Below, piece after piece: positions 33,117 through 44,067 of a DNA stretch of 64,000 bases (position 1 is its first letter; each line of letters begins with the position of its first letter). The notes below the pieces were generated by a model. That model was given only the letters and a program-made list of their open reading frames with translations, did not search any database and was not told the origin of the DNA. The position numbers and the translations under genes are program-made. The stretch is from Agapanthus africanus (Eukaryota; Streptophyta; Magnoliopsida; Asparagales; Amaryllidaceae). The stretch covers positions 618,293,348 through 618,357,347 of the forward strand of contig CM057342.1 of the NCBI GenBank assembly GCA_030015575.1, written 5' to 3'.

Positions 33117-33983
33117 GGGCTGGTTGAATGGCTCTTCTGATTAGTTGACAAATACAATGTTAATCATAATTTACTCGACACAGATGGTAGAAAATCAGAA
33201 AAAGATCAAGAAAAAAATAATCGATTTTGATTTTAACATGCTGGGTGTTGATGCAAGATGTAATATCTAGTAGCGGATGCTAGGTATATAGACTAAAGAA
33301 TAGTTGTAAATGAACCGCTAGCAAGAAAATCCTATAATTATACACATCGCTTGACGCATGAAGCCTGAAGCCCTTTCTTTTGGGGGATAAAACTAGTTAT
33401 ATTCCTGCATTGCCTAGAAATAGCAGTGAGTTGGTTAAAACTTTTCAAACACAACCCCCCACTCCCAAAAAAAAGAAAGAAAGAAAGGACAAGGAAAAAA
33501 AAGAATAGCAACAAGCAATACAAGCTAGCAACCGTAAATAACTGCTGAGATTATGTCTACCTTGGCAATTTGAACAATGATGGTCTTGTCTGGATTGTTA
33601 AGATCCACTTTATGGGGGTGAGGAACACATTTTGCAACTGTATTTATGATTTTCATTCTGTCAAGTGTTGAAATAAAAATCAACACTTGACAATCAATCC
33701 AAGATGCTCAATAACTTGCTTCAAAACCATAATCTAATCTTGATGATGCTCAATATTAGCGATTTCCATGATCACGACACGTGGCAGATGACGTGTCTCA
33801 TAACGCTTTATGATATCAGTATCCTATATTTGTAGTTTTAATTGTTGATTGTTATAGATGTATACCATTGCAATAATAGTTTTTGGTTGATGAATGCTAT
33901 TGCAATGTAGGATGATCAGTTCTATCAATCTTGATCTCAATGGTTTAAAATCATGTTACACATACAACACGAATGCACAACAA
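33117..33983 (+). other. CACTA internal stretch without recognisable features
   Basis: AT-rich noncoding sequence between the G-rich tract and the tandem repeats. A short AAAG run lies near 33470-33500. I see no gene or structural feature with support. Confidence 0.6.
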
Positions 33984-35280
33984 ACGCATAATTAGAGAGC
34001 GACTCGAGATATTCAGGTTAAAACCAATATATGATACTCGATGATAATATGAAACCTTCATATTCCCATCGATACCCATATATGAAACTAAAAGCGCCAC
34101 GTAGTCCCCGTCTATCGGTTAACATACGTGCGATGCTCGTCGTGACCTAGAACTATACGAAGGTTGTTAAATATCGGACAGTATAGCTCGATACTAACAA
34201 CCGTCGTATAGTCTATGCGACGAGAAAATTCAATCGTATGGTAACCCATAGATTTGTCCCGTGTGGAAAAGTTAAGAATGTATAAAGCAAACGCCTTCAT
34301 TCACTTGTGTTTTCATCCGTTTCGAGATATTTCGTCGGTATCTTTCCGCTGGTTCTCCGTGTACAAAGATAGATTAGATGTTCATTTCAACGTTGTTTCA
34401 TAGCTTTGAAATGATTATCTATTCTATTACAGTGTACTCGGAGAACAGCGGGGAGGTGCTGCCGAAATTTACTCGAAACGGTTGAAAGCACAAGTGATGG
34501 GCGTTCGCTCTATACATTCTTAATGGGATAGAAGCCTACCCCCGACAGCCGGAACACATACATACAAACGCATAATTAAAGAGCGATTCGAGATGTTCGG
34601 GTTAAAACCAATATATGATAATATGAAACCTTCATATTCCCATCGATACCCATATATGAAACTAAAAGCGCCACTTAGTCCCCGTCTATCGGTTAACATA
34701 CGTGCGATGCTCGTCGTGACCTAGAACTATACGAAGGTTGTTAAATATCGGACAGTATAGCTCGATACTAACAACCGTCGTATAGTCTACGCGACGAGAA
34801 AATTCAATCGTATGGTAACCCATAGATTTGTCCCGTGTGGACAAGTTAAGAATGTATAAAGCAAACGCCTTCATTCACTTGTGTTTTCATCCGTTTCGAG
34901 ATATTTCGTCGGTATCTTTCAGCTGGTTCTCCGTGTAAAAAGATAGATTAGATGTTCATTTCAACGTTGTTTCACAGCTTTGAAATGATTATCTATTCTA
35001 TTACAGTGTACTCGGAGAACAGCGGGGAGGTGCTGCCGAAATTTACTCGAAACGGTTGAAAGCACAAGTGATGGGCGTTCGCTCTATACATTCTTAATGG
35101 GATAGAAGCCTACCCCCGACAGCCGGAACACATACATACAAACGCATAATTAGAGAGCGATTCGAGATGTTCGGGTTAAAACCAATATATGATAATATGA
35201 AACCTTCATATTCCCATCGATACCCATATATGAAACTAAAAGCGCCACTTAGTCCCCGTCTATCGGTTAACATAACGTGC
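33984..35280 (+). repeat. 574-584 bp tandem repeat (2.25 copies), each with a long hairpin
   Basis: The anchor ACGCATAATTA recurs at 33984, 34568 and 35142. Each full unit contains an inverted repeat with about 90 bp arms and a 70 bp loop: arms 34273-34364 and 34434-34523 in unit 1, and about 34846-34938 and 35008-35097 in unit 2. The array ends about 140 bp before the transposase ATG, so it may hold its promoter. The small - strand frames repeated at 34112-34300 and 34686-34874 are repeat artefacts. Confidence 0.85.
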
Positions 35281-35417
35281 GATAATTTATTCTTTTCAAC
35301 GACAAACGCACACACAAAGCATATACACGGATTTTCTCCTTTGTCAGTAACTATCCCGTTCTTATATTTCTCAATATAGTCAGCATAACCTACAATTTAT
35401 ATGTTATTCAGTCTAAC

Positions 35418-38400
35418 ATGGCCCATGTGTATGTCAGAGTTAAGGACTGGATGTATGTGGATTGGAAACAACATATGCAACCTAAGTTTGTCGCAGGAGT
35501 TGCTGCTTTCCTTGAATTTGCACGAGCACATAATAAGATCATAATAGAGAAGATTCTCTGTCTGTACGATAGATGTGGCAATAAGTACTGGCAGAAGGTA
35601 GAATTGGCAGAGCTTCATATTGTAAAACATGGGTTTACTAGACTTCATTCAACTTGGAAATATCACGGGGAAGGAGAAGAATGCAGTACTGCGGTAGAAG
35701 AAGAAGGAGAACACGATAATACGGCAGGAGAAGAAGAAGAATTCGGTAATACGGCAGGATACGGAAATTTATTTCCATCAGAAGAAATGGAGGATATGGT
35801 AGAGGCTGCCCTAGGTGAATCTATTCGTACCGAAGATGACATTCCTTCCGGTCAAGGACCGCGTGCAGATAAATATGAAAATTTCATGAATGATGCTAGG
35901 AAACCAATTTATGAGAATGCGAAGTATTCCACCCTCTCATGGTTCGTCCAACTTTTCCAAATTAAGTGCCTAAATGGATGGAGCAACAAGTCATTCACAA
36001 TGCTTCTTTCGTTCTTGAAAGATTCTATGCCTCCGAGAAATAATGTGCCCGAAAGCTGGTACGAAGCCCAGAAAATGATGTCTGATTTGGGTCTAAAGTG
36101 CGAGAAGATTCAAGCATGTCCTAAAAATTGCGTGTTGTACCGGAAAGAGAATTCAGATTTGAAAGAGTGTCCAACATGCGGAGAGGCCAGGTATAAGCCG
36201 AAAGATTCTGATAAGAAGCCTGATATACCTATGAAGATAGCACGATATTTTCCCATAACACAGAGGCTACAGAGGCTATTCAGGTGCAAGAAAACAGCCG
36301 AGGCAATGATTTGGCATCACCGTGCTCCTCCAAGAGAAAATGGAAAAATGAGCCATCCAAGAGATTCACCGGTATGGAAGGATTTCGATAGGAGGCAAGC
36401 AATATTCAGTAGCGATCCTCGCAATGTCCGGCTCGGACTGGCTGCCGATGGCTTCTGCCCATTCAACTATATGGCTGGAAGTCACAGTACATGGCCCGTT
36501 GTAATGATAATTTATAATCTGTCGCCTTGGTTGGCTATGGACCAATCATACTTTATGATGCCTCTTCTTATCGACGGACCAAACTCACCGGGGAACAATA
36601 TCGACGTCTATCTCCGACCTCTGATCGAGGAGCTGAGAACTTTGTTCATTGATGGTGTAGAGACATATGATTCAAACACAAATACAACCTTCATACTGCG
36701 TGCGGCTTTAATGTGGACAATTAATGACTTTTCTGCGTATGGAATGCTATCAGGTTGGTCCGTACATGGTCACAAAGCATGTCCTCATTGCCATGAACAC
36801 ACAACATCAAAATTTTTGAATTTTAGCAGGAAGGTTTGTTATTGCGGCCATCGACGTTTTCTGCCTCCAGACCACCCCTATAGGTTAGACACGGTTCACT
36901 TTGATGGTCATCAGGAGCTTCTTGGGCCTCCATCCCCATTGTCCGGAGAGGACGTGACTGCTAAATGGGATGGTTACAATAACGTGACCTTCGGGATGGA
37001 TCCGACGAGACAGGTCAAACCACAATATTGGAACAAGTTAAGCATTTTCTTCGAGCTTCCGTACTGGTCTACAAATTCAGTGCGTCATTGTCTAGACGTC
37101 ATGCATATAGAGAAGGGAGTATCAGAGCACATACTTAACTTGCTTCTGTGTAAAGACGGGAAATCGAAAGACAACATGAATGCCCGGATGGATCTACAAG
37201 AGTAGGGAATAAGAAGTGAACTGCACCCTAAACCGTTAGCGGGTAAACCGGGCAAGTTTGTACTTCCCAATGCCGCTTATCATATGTCACAACCGGAGAA
37301 GAAAAGATTCCTGCAGGTGTTGCATGATTTGAAAGTCCCCACAGGTTTCTCAGGATCATTCAGCAAGAAAATAAAAATTATGAAGGGCAAGATCGATGGG
37401 CTGAAAAGTCATGATCACCATGTTATCGTGGAGCACCTTCTTCCATTAGCCCTCAGGACTTCTCTCCCCGACTCGGTTGGTCTAGTAATCAACGACCTAT
37501 GTTGTTTTTTCAGGGAGTTGTGTGCTAAAATACTGGAGGTTGCGACGCTGGATAAACTAGAAAATTCTATTGCGTTGATACTTTGTAAGTTTGAGCGTAT
37601 TTTCCCACCGTTATTCTTTGATATCATAATACACTTGACGGTTCATCTTGCAACTGAGGCGAAGTTAGCCGGACCGGTACAATATCGATGGATGTATCCC
37701 GTCGAGAGGTACGTGTAATTTTTCGTTTCGTGCAATTTATAAATTTATTGTTGTCCTGTATGCCCGTGTTTATTTATTCAACATATTCTCATTAGGTACC
37801 TTTACACTCTTAAGAAGTATATACGCAATAAAAATCGACCAGAGGGTTCTATCATGCAAGGTTATCTTCTTGATGAAGCAACCACATTTTGTTCCCGCTA
37901 TCTGGACGAGAACATTGAGACAAGGCTTAACCGACCACGAAGAATTCAAGACGGAACATATGGTAAAGCCGAGTATAAGAGGGTAGACACTATGTTTATC
38001 AACAAGATATACCGGTTTATCTTGCTTAATTGCGTATGTCTTGAACAAATTAGAGAGTAAGTTCTTTTGGATTAATTGTTATATCTGTGTTTGTGTGTGT
38101 ATGAAATGACATAATATTAATGTCACAATTATTTGTCGAAAACAGAACTCATTTTAACGAGGTACGTGAGGGGCATCCTGATTGGAACGAAGAGCGTTTG
38201 GAAAAATACCATCAGGATAATTTTTGTGATTGGGTCACAGAGCATGTAAGTTATTCGAATTACATTTTATTGCTATCAGTTTTAATCTAAACTTGTATCG
38301 TTATGTATTTATCGTAAAATTTGTTTTGTTAGATCCACGATCCGAACTTGTTTGCATCATTTGAGAGTGATTCAAGATGTTTAGCTCAATTTCCTAGTAT

Positions 38401-39046
38401 AGAGGTTGCATATTACAAAGGATTTGGTGTCCTTGGATACAAATTCAATGTTAAGGACATAGAAACATCTAGAATCACTCAGAATAGTGGGATTGCGACG
38501 GTAGGATCGGACGGTGTGATTTACTATGGGTACTTAAATTTTATACTCGGCATCCACTATCCCGGACGATCAGAACCCTTTTATATATTCCACTGTACTT
38601 GGTACGATCCGCGAACCGATACAGACAGGTGGAGAAGCAGTCTTGGGACTTGGAAAGATGAATATGGATTGACCAGTGTGAACACACTTCGATTTTACGG
38701 TCAGGACGATCCGTTTATCTTTCCGAACCAAGCGTTCCAAGTATACTACTCACAGTGTTTGAAGCATCCGGGGTGGAGTGTTGTATGCCGATGGAAACCT
38801 AGAGATGTCTACGATGTCCCAGAATACGAGGACAGCGATGAGGACGAAGAAGAGAGAAGGCTTAAAGTGCTCCGACCATCTGTTTCGAAGGACGGGCTGT
38901 CTTCGACCGATCATGAAGTTACGTGGGTTAGAAATGACATCGACGATGAAATCCAAGTAGATATGTATGATGCGCCCACGAAACGAAAAAGGTTATCAGT
39001 AATGTTATATTATTACTTCACATTTTACGCTCTAGATCATATATAG
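35418..39046 (+). CDS. TNP2-like CACTA transposase (one in-frame stop)
   Basis: Transposase of the En/Spm superfamily, which cuts and pastes the element. Predicted exons are 35418-37708, 37796-38056, 38146-38245 and 38333-39046, all with GT...AG borders and matching phases, giving about 1,120 codons. Domain order: an N-terminal DWMY...FLEFA region; the transposase core at about residues 230-600 (CPKNCVLYRKE, DGFCPFNYMAGSHSTWPV, NDFSAYGMLSGW, CPHCHEHT); a DUF4218 region (RFLQVLHDLKVP, MYPVERYLYTLKKYIRN, 37270-38050); and a DUF4216 region (WYDPRTDTDRW, DDPFIFPNQAFQVYYS, 38570-38750). A TAG at 37203-37205 interrupts the first exon between core and DUF4218 (LQE, stop, GIRSELHP). Unless read through, it would give a truncated core. 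The 3' end is uncertain; a donor-like GT at 38992 could lead to a further exon. Confidence 0.85.
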
Positions 39047-39099
39047 TCAATACTTTTAATGATTGTCTAATGCGTCCACGAACCGTTTATCTAGATTTG

Positions 39100-41958
39100 A
39101 TGACGATGTCGGGAGCAGCGAGGGGCGGCAGGAGCTCCAGCCGCGGCAGAGGCAGAGGCAGATGCAAAGCGGTTCCGCCGCCCGGAGAGCTCCGTAGGGA
39201 GCTTCAGAGGGCCGGTCTTGCACCCAGATCGAAGACCCCTTCGGATGCCTCCTTCCGTGTTGATTTGGCCACACCTCCAGGTATACTGCACGCATATCCA
39301 TTTTGAATGTAATATTACAGATATTCATGCATGTTTATGTCAAAATTACTTATATTGTCAATGTTTGATTGTCTAGTTGTTGGTGATGCGTCCACATCTG
39401 GGACAGAGGCCACCCCCGCTCCTCCAGGTATGTTTATATATCATATAGTATATGTATATTGATTTAGAATTCTATATCATAAATACACACATTCCTTTTG
39501 CTCTTACTTAGCAATTTTTATTATTGTCTAGCTGTAGGTGGTGACACCACCGCACCTGTGGGTAGGTTTATATATCCTATAGTGCATGCATACTGATTTA
39601 GAACGTTATATTATTGATCTACACATTCTTTTTGCAATTACTTATATAATCTATTTTTAATTGTCTGATTATAGGTGGTGCGTCCACACCTTCCACAGGG
39701 GCTACTCCTGCCGCTTCCATACCCTCCGCATCGTCTGCAGGTTAGTATGAATAAATTTAAAATATTTATTCATTTTACATATGCTCTATAGAATAAATAT
39801 GAACTTTATGGAAATTTAGCATCGATGTTTATTTTATAGTTGGAGGGGATGCGTCCGGGTCCGGGACCCCGGTTGTTCCTCACCGGAGGAACTATCGTCC
39901 CGCTCGTGCTGCTGCTCGGGCCCAGGCTCGTGCGCTAGTCACCGGAGGTATATATCACACTTGAATTTTTGTTTAACCTTGATTTCTTAATACAACTTTG
40001 TCTTATTATTGATTGTCTTGATATTTTGTGCAGACGCAGGGCCTCTCCATCCCCAGAGGGGGACTCGAGGCCCGAATCAGTCCCATAGGCTGAGGCCTGA
40101 TAGAGCTAGGGGGGAGGCAGCATTCCCCCTATTTTTTACCCTTGACTATCGCTATACCGGTCCTCATGCCAAGAGGTTCGGCCGGTATTTGGGGGACGAG
40201 AACCGGATCGTGAAGAACTATCCACTTCACGTTGAGTGGGGCGGGCAGCACCAGCGCTCATTCGCCCTCTTCTTTGATCAGGCTCGGGTATGTATTAATA
40301 TATATTTTCATTTGATCTATCCAATATATTTATTATTAACACTTGCAATCTTATAACAATGTTTTTTTTTTGTATTTTCAGTTGGATTACGATTTTCAGC
40401 CTGTAGCCGACCCTGATCACCTGGGGAGGGTGCTCGACCTTCATGCTCTGTACAATGGCCTGATGAAGAACATGCAGGCTAAGGTCCGATACAACAGGAA
40501 TGAGCTGAAGGCCGACTGCTACTCCCTGTGGATAGCGACCCCCGAGGCAGAGAGAGCGGCCCTCCTATCTACTCCGGCATTTGCGAGAGTCGACGTAGAG
40601 ACATGGCGTCTATTGTGCGCTTATTTCGACTCCGAACGCAAACAAGTATGTATTTTAAATTTAATTCATTATTTATGATATAATTTATTTCTTTGTGTTT
40701 CTTAATTAGAAAACTAAATGTTAATGCGTTGTGCAGAAACAGGCCGCTCAGAATACGGAGAACAGGAAGTCAGCGAAGAGGGGTAGCCCCACTTACACAG
40801 GTGGCTCGAGGAACATTACTCAAGCCATGGAGTTATCGGTAAATTAAGAGTCATTCTCTAATATTCTGCAATATTAAGAGTTATTCTCTAATATTTCTAA
40901 TATTAAGAGTTACTTTCTAATATTGCAGACATCTCGGACCGTGGCGTCAGGTGGTACACCGAGCGTGCTGTCCGCATATCTTGCCGTCCACGGCACCTCG
41001 ACAGATCCCGCCACGGGCGAGCTTCGATATCCCGACGTCGCTACCCAGGAGTACTGCGTAAGTGTTAATATTTTTTCTACCCAAATTTGAAATTTTAGTT
41101 TTGGAAGGTTCAAATTTAAATTTTATACTTATACTTTACTGCTTAATGTGGGTGTAGGAGCGGGTGGTTGAGCAGGCCCAGGCCTCGGGGATCGATTTTA
41201 CCGGACAGAACGATCCGAGGCTGCTGACCCCAGTTCTGGACGCCGCACACGGAGGGCACCACGGAGGTTGGGAGAGAGGCCGGGGATTGGGCCCTAGCAG
41301 GGCCCATATGAGGTTGGACTCTACCCCGGCGGTTACTTCTTCCGTCTCCAGTGACTGGCATGTCCATCAGGAACTGGATAGCTTGAGGGCCACCGTTCAG
41401 GAGTTGAAGGAGATGCTGGTATGTATACTACTTTATAGTAAAATATCATTTCATATTATATACATATCAACATATCCATAATTAGTACGTAGCTTGAGCT
41501 TATTTGGTTTTAGACTTAAGTTTGATTAATCATACATACATATGTAATTAAAATAAACAACGCTTTTCCAAACTAGATATCCAAACAGGGTTTCGAAATA
41601 ACTTAATAATGAAACGAATTCGAATAATACACAGTTCTTACACGCTTCTTACACACGTTATGTCCAGACGCGACAGGGTAGATCGGCTGAGCCTCCACAT
41701 GCATCTCCTTCGGCTGCGGCTCCGCAAGCCACTACATCGGCTGCGGTTCCGCAGACAGCTCCTGTAGCTCCACCGCCCACTCAGACTCCCGCAGCCGCGG
41801 CTCCGCAAGCGACTACCTCGACGGCAGCTGCGCAGACCACATCGCCAGCTCCACATGCCGCTCAGACTCCCTTATTTGTAGCATTGCAGAGTGTATTGAC
41901 CGAGGAGCAGGCGCGCGTTATTCTAATGTTATTCAGAGGTGGAGCTGGACCGAACTAG
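39100..41958 (+). CDS. TnpA-like protein of CACTA (Transposase_24 / Ptta type), 11 exons
   Basis: Second gene of the transposon. Predicted exons are 39100-39280, 39377-39427, 39532-39561, 39675-39740, 39840-39947, 40034-40287, 40382-40645, 40737-40838, 40929-41057, 41158-41418 and 41668-41958. All introns are GT...AG, and the joined frame of 578 codons has no stop. The N-terminus is RG-rich (SSSRGRGRGR). A Pro/Ser/Thr linker comes from four small phase-1 exons. The domain at about residues 170-400 contains TLDYRYTGPHAKRFGRYLG, WRLLCAYFDSERKQ, AAQNTENRKSAKRGSPTYTGG and GELRYPDVATQEYCERVVEQ, which fit the plant Ptta/En/Spm family. Then come a short coiled coil (QELDSLRATVQELKEML) and an Ala/Pro-rich tail. 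The likely role is binding the subterminal hairpins. The start was chosen as the ATG that opens the RG-rich N-terminus; an upstream in-frame ATG is at 39070. Confidence 0.75.
39281..39839 (+). repeat. Tandemly duplicated intron-exon units in TnpA-like gene
   Basis: Three units of about 145-160 bp each contain an intron followed by a small exon beginning GTTGGTGATGCGTCCAC or a variant. Introns share GTATGTTTATATATC...TATAGT and ATTGTCTAG ends. All four small exons (51, 30, 66 and 108 bp) are multiples of three and phase 1, so copies can be added or skipped without changing frame. Confidence 0.75.
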
Positions 41959-42214
41959 GGTAGCTTTTTGGTTCTTATTTTTTGAAACATGTATTTATTT
42001 ATATCACATTGTACTACATTTTGAAACGATATTGATATTGGTTTGTATTTATATCATATTCAGTTTTTGGGTTTCTTTTGTATATTATATATATGCATGA
42101 GATGTGATTATGAATACTGCAATATATGATTTGATTGATGTATATAGTATTGTGCACAGGGCGGGAAAAAATCTAGCAGCCCATTTTTTTAAAAAAAAAT
42201 ACAGACAATATGTA

Positions 42215-42791
42215 CCTACGGATTAAGCCGTAGGTATATACGTTGCCCCTACGGAGTTATCCGTAGGGGCAAACTATCAGGAAACCTGATATTTTCCCAC
42301 CTGATCTCAGTGCAGGGTGTTGGGAGTGCCCCTACAGATATGTCCGTAGGGGCTACTGTCTATCCCCTACGGATTTATCCGTAGGGGCAAAATATCAGGT
42401 TTCCTGATATTTTCCCCCCTGATCTCAGTGCAGGGTGTTGGGAGTGCCCCTACGGATATGTCCGTAGGGGCCACTGCCTATCCCCTACGGAGTTATCCGT
42501 AGGGGTAGAACAAGGACCTACGGTTGTATTCGTAGGTACATACAATATATTCAAAAAAAAAATACATATATGATTTGATTACCCCTACGGAGTGATCCGT
42601 AGGGGCAATAACACCTACAGATATATCCGTAGGGGCAAGAATTTGCCCGTAGGGGCAAGTTCAGGGCCTCAACTTGCACCTGCGGCCTTTCCACCTACGG
42701 GGTATTTTTTCGCCTCTACGCAGATATCCGTAGGGGCAGTGGGTTGCCCCTACGGATAAATCCGTAGGGGCAACCCTTATTTGTAGTAGTG
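42215..42791. repeat. CACTA right subterminal hairpins and terminal inverted repeat
   Basis: About eleven CCCCTACGGA...TCCGTAGGGG hairpins, for example 42246-42269, 42366-42389, 42582-42605 and 42747-42770. Part of the block is duplicated in about 118 bp units (about 42262-42380 and 42381-42495), including ATCAGGAAACCTGAT palindromes. The last 32 bases form the terminal inverted repeat. Confidence 0.9.
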
Positions 42792-42794
42792 CTA

Positions 42795-44067
42795 GAATGT
42801 GAAGTACTCATTGACATTGGATTTAGGACATTTGAGAATTCATTTGATATTGATTACAGGATATATATGAGATTGCTGATTTTGTACACTCGGGATATGC
42901 GAGATCTACTTGATATTGTACATTAGGGGTATACGAAATACACTTGATATTGTACATACGAGATATGTGAGATCTACTTGATAGTGTACATTCAGGATTT
43001 ATGAGACTCATATGATATGAGAGCCAATTTGGGGGCTGATTTGAGGAATTGGGATTTGGATTGTCTTGATGAATTTTGATCCTACCACGATATCAGGATT
43101 CCGTGGAAATGATATGTTTCATTCCATACTCTACGTTTACTGTTTATGCACTGCTTCATGCATTAGTGTACCTGTTAGAGTACCTTCCATGACTGTTGCA
43201 TTTACATACCTTTATTTATATCATTTCTTCATGTACTTGTAGTACCTAATAGAGCACCTTACATGACTGTTACCTACATATCGTCATATTATTGCTTCAT
43301 GTATTAATTGTACCTGCTAGTGTACTTTTCATAATTATTGCACTACATATGACCATTCATTGATATTAAATGCTTATGTTAGATTCGCGTTGTACGTGCA
43401 TACTCGTGATTACCTGCATATGTTATTTACTATTCACGAGTTGGCAACTCACCCCCGTTGTGCCACAGTGTCTTGCAGGTGTTCCTCAGGATAGTCAGAG
43501 GCAGGACTATTTTTATCCATCGTATCATCTTTTGCTGCGGATACCACTTTGCCTGACAGTGTGCAGTTTTGCCCAGGTGGGTTTTGTGGTTATCCGATGT
43601 TGTATTGTATATTCATTGTACCCATGTACTCTCCATCTACTAGTATTATGTATGACTCAGTGACTTGGTGTGAGGACGATATTGTATATTATTTTGTGAC
43701 TTGGAGGTTTTTATGCAGTTTTTTTTATATCGTCTCTTTCTTCGCTACGGCATCGTATATCTGTTGTGGTGTTTGTTTTCCGCCGTTGGGCACGGATTTT
43801 GCTCCCGTTTGGGATGCTTTATGTATATTTATGTTGTACCTATTTTGGGGCTGGTTTTTACAAAGGAGGTGCTGCCAAAATTTTAAGAAATAAAAGTGAG
43901 ACTTTAAAGAATTTGGGTTATGATTTCAAAGGTTTTGAAAATACTGTTATCACTTTCTTATTATTTTGATGGTTTAGATTTCTGGGTTTTGGCTTTCTTT
44001 TACTGCGTTACGCCTGTAGACGTTGCGTAGTATTAGGTTCGTCACGTGCCAATTTCGGGTCGTGACA
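42795..44067 (+). repeat. Tekay 3' LTR, right part
   Basis: Continuation of the Tekay LTR after the CACTA, ending GGGTCGTGACA. It contains degenerate repeats of TATTGTACAT...GAGATATG (42840-43020) and repeated GTACCT...TAGAG units (43160-43330). The GGAGGTGCTGCC stretch near 43865 is common near the end of Tekay LTRs. The 114-codon frame at 43549-43893 is not supported as a gene. Confidence 0.75.

Larger units (their letters stand above)
32520..42791 (+). mobile_element. CACTA (En/Spm) DNA transposon, near-complete
   Basis: A 10,272 bp element with imperfect terminal inverted repeats of about 30 bp (CACTAGTAAAATAGGGGGTT on the left; CACTACTACAAATAAGGGTT on the right, read inward). They are flanked by the 3 bp target duplication CTA (32517-32519 and 42792-42794), as expected for the superfamily. 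Subterminal regions carry many CCCCTACGGAT...ATCCGTAGGGG hairpins. Inside are a TNP2-like transposase gene (35418-39046) and a TnpA-like gene (39100-41958), both on the + strand. Clean ends, a perfect duplication and the well-preserved genes suggest a recent insertion. Confidence 0.95.
28440..44067 (+). mobile_element. Tekay (Del) chromovirus remnant with CACTA insertion in its LTR
   Basis: A 5'-truncated Ty3/gypsy element: an integrase remnant, a polypurine tract (ATAAGGGGAGAGA, 29768-29780) and a 3' LTR starting TGTAACG at 29782 and ending CGTGACA at 44067. The LTR is interrupted by the CACTA element. LTR length without it is about 4.0 kb. The sentence-like hallmark GGGGACGAATTTTTATAAGG before the tract is typical of Tekay elements. 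The right end abuts the Tat B LTR. The left end is a deletion or recombination joint near 28440. The pol part is badly decayed, with many breaks, so it is old. Confidence 0.75.

Noticed and set aside
34112-34874. Two near-identical 62-codon frames on the - strand
   Set aside because: They arise from the 574 bp tandem repeat in the CACTA and have no recognisable product.
43549-43893. 114-codon hydrophobic frame in the Tekay LTR
   Set aside because: It lies in LTR sequence that is noncoding in the family; its Cys/Phe/Tyr-rich content reflects T-rich DNA.
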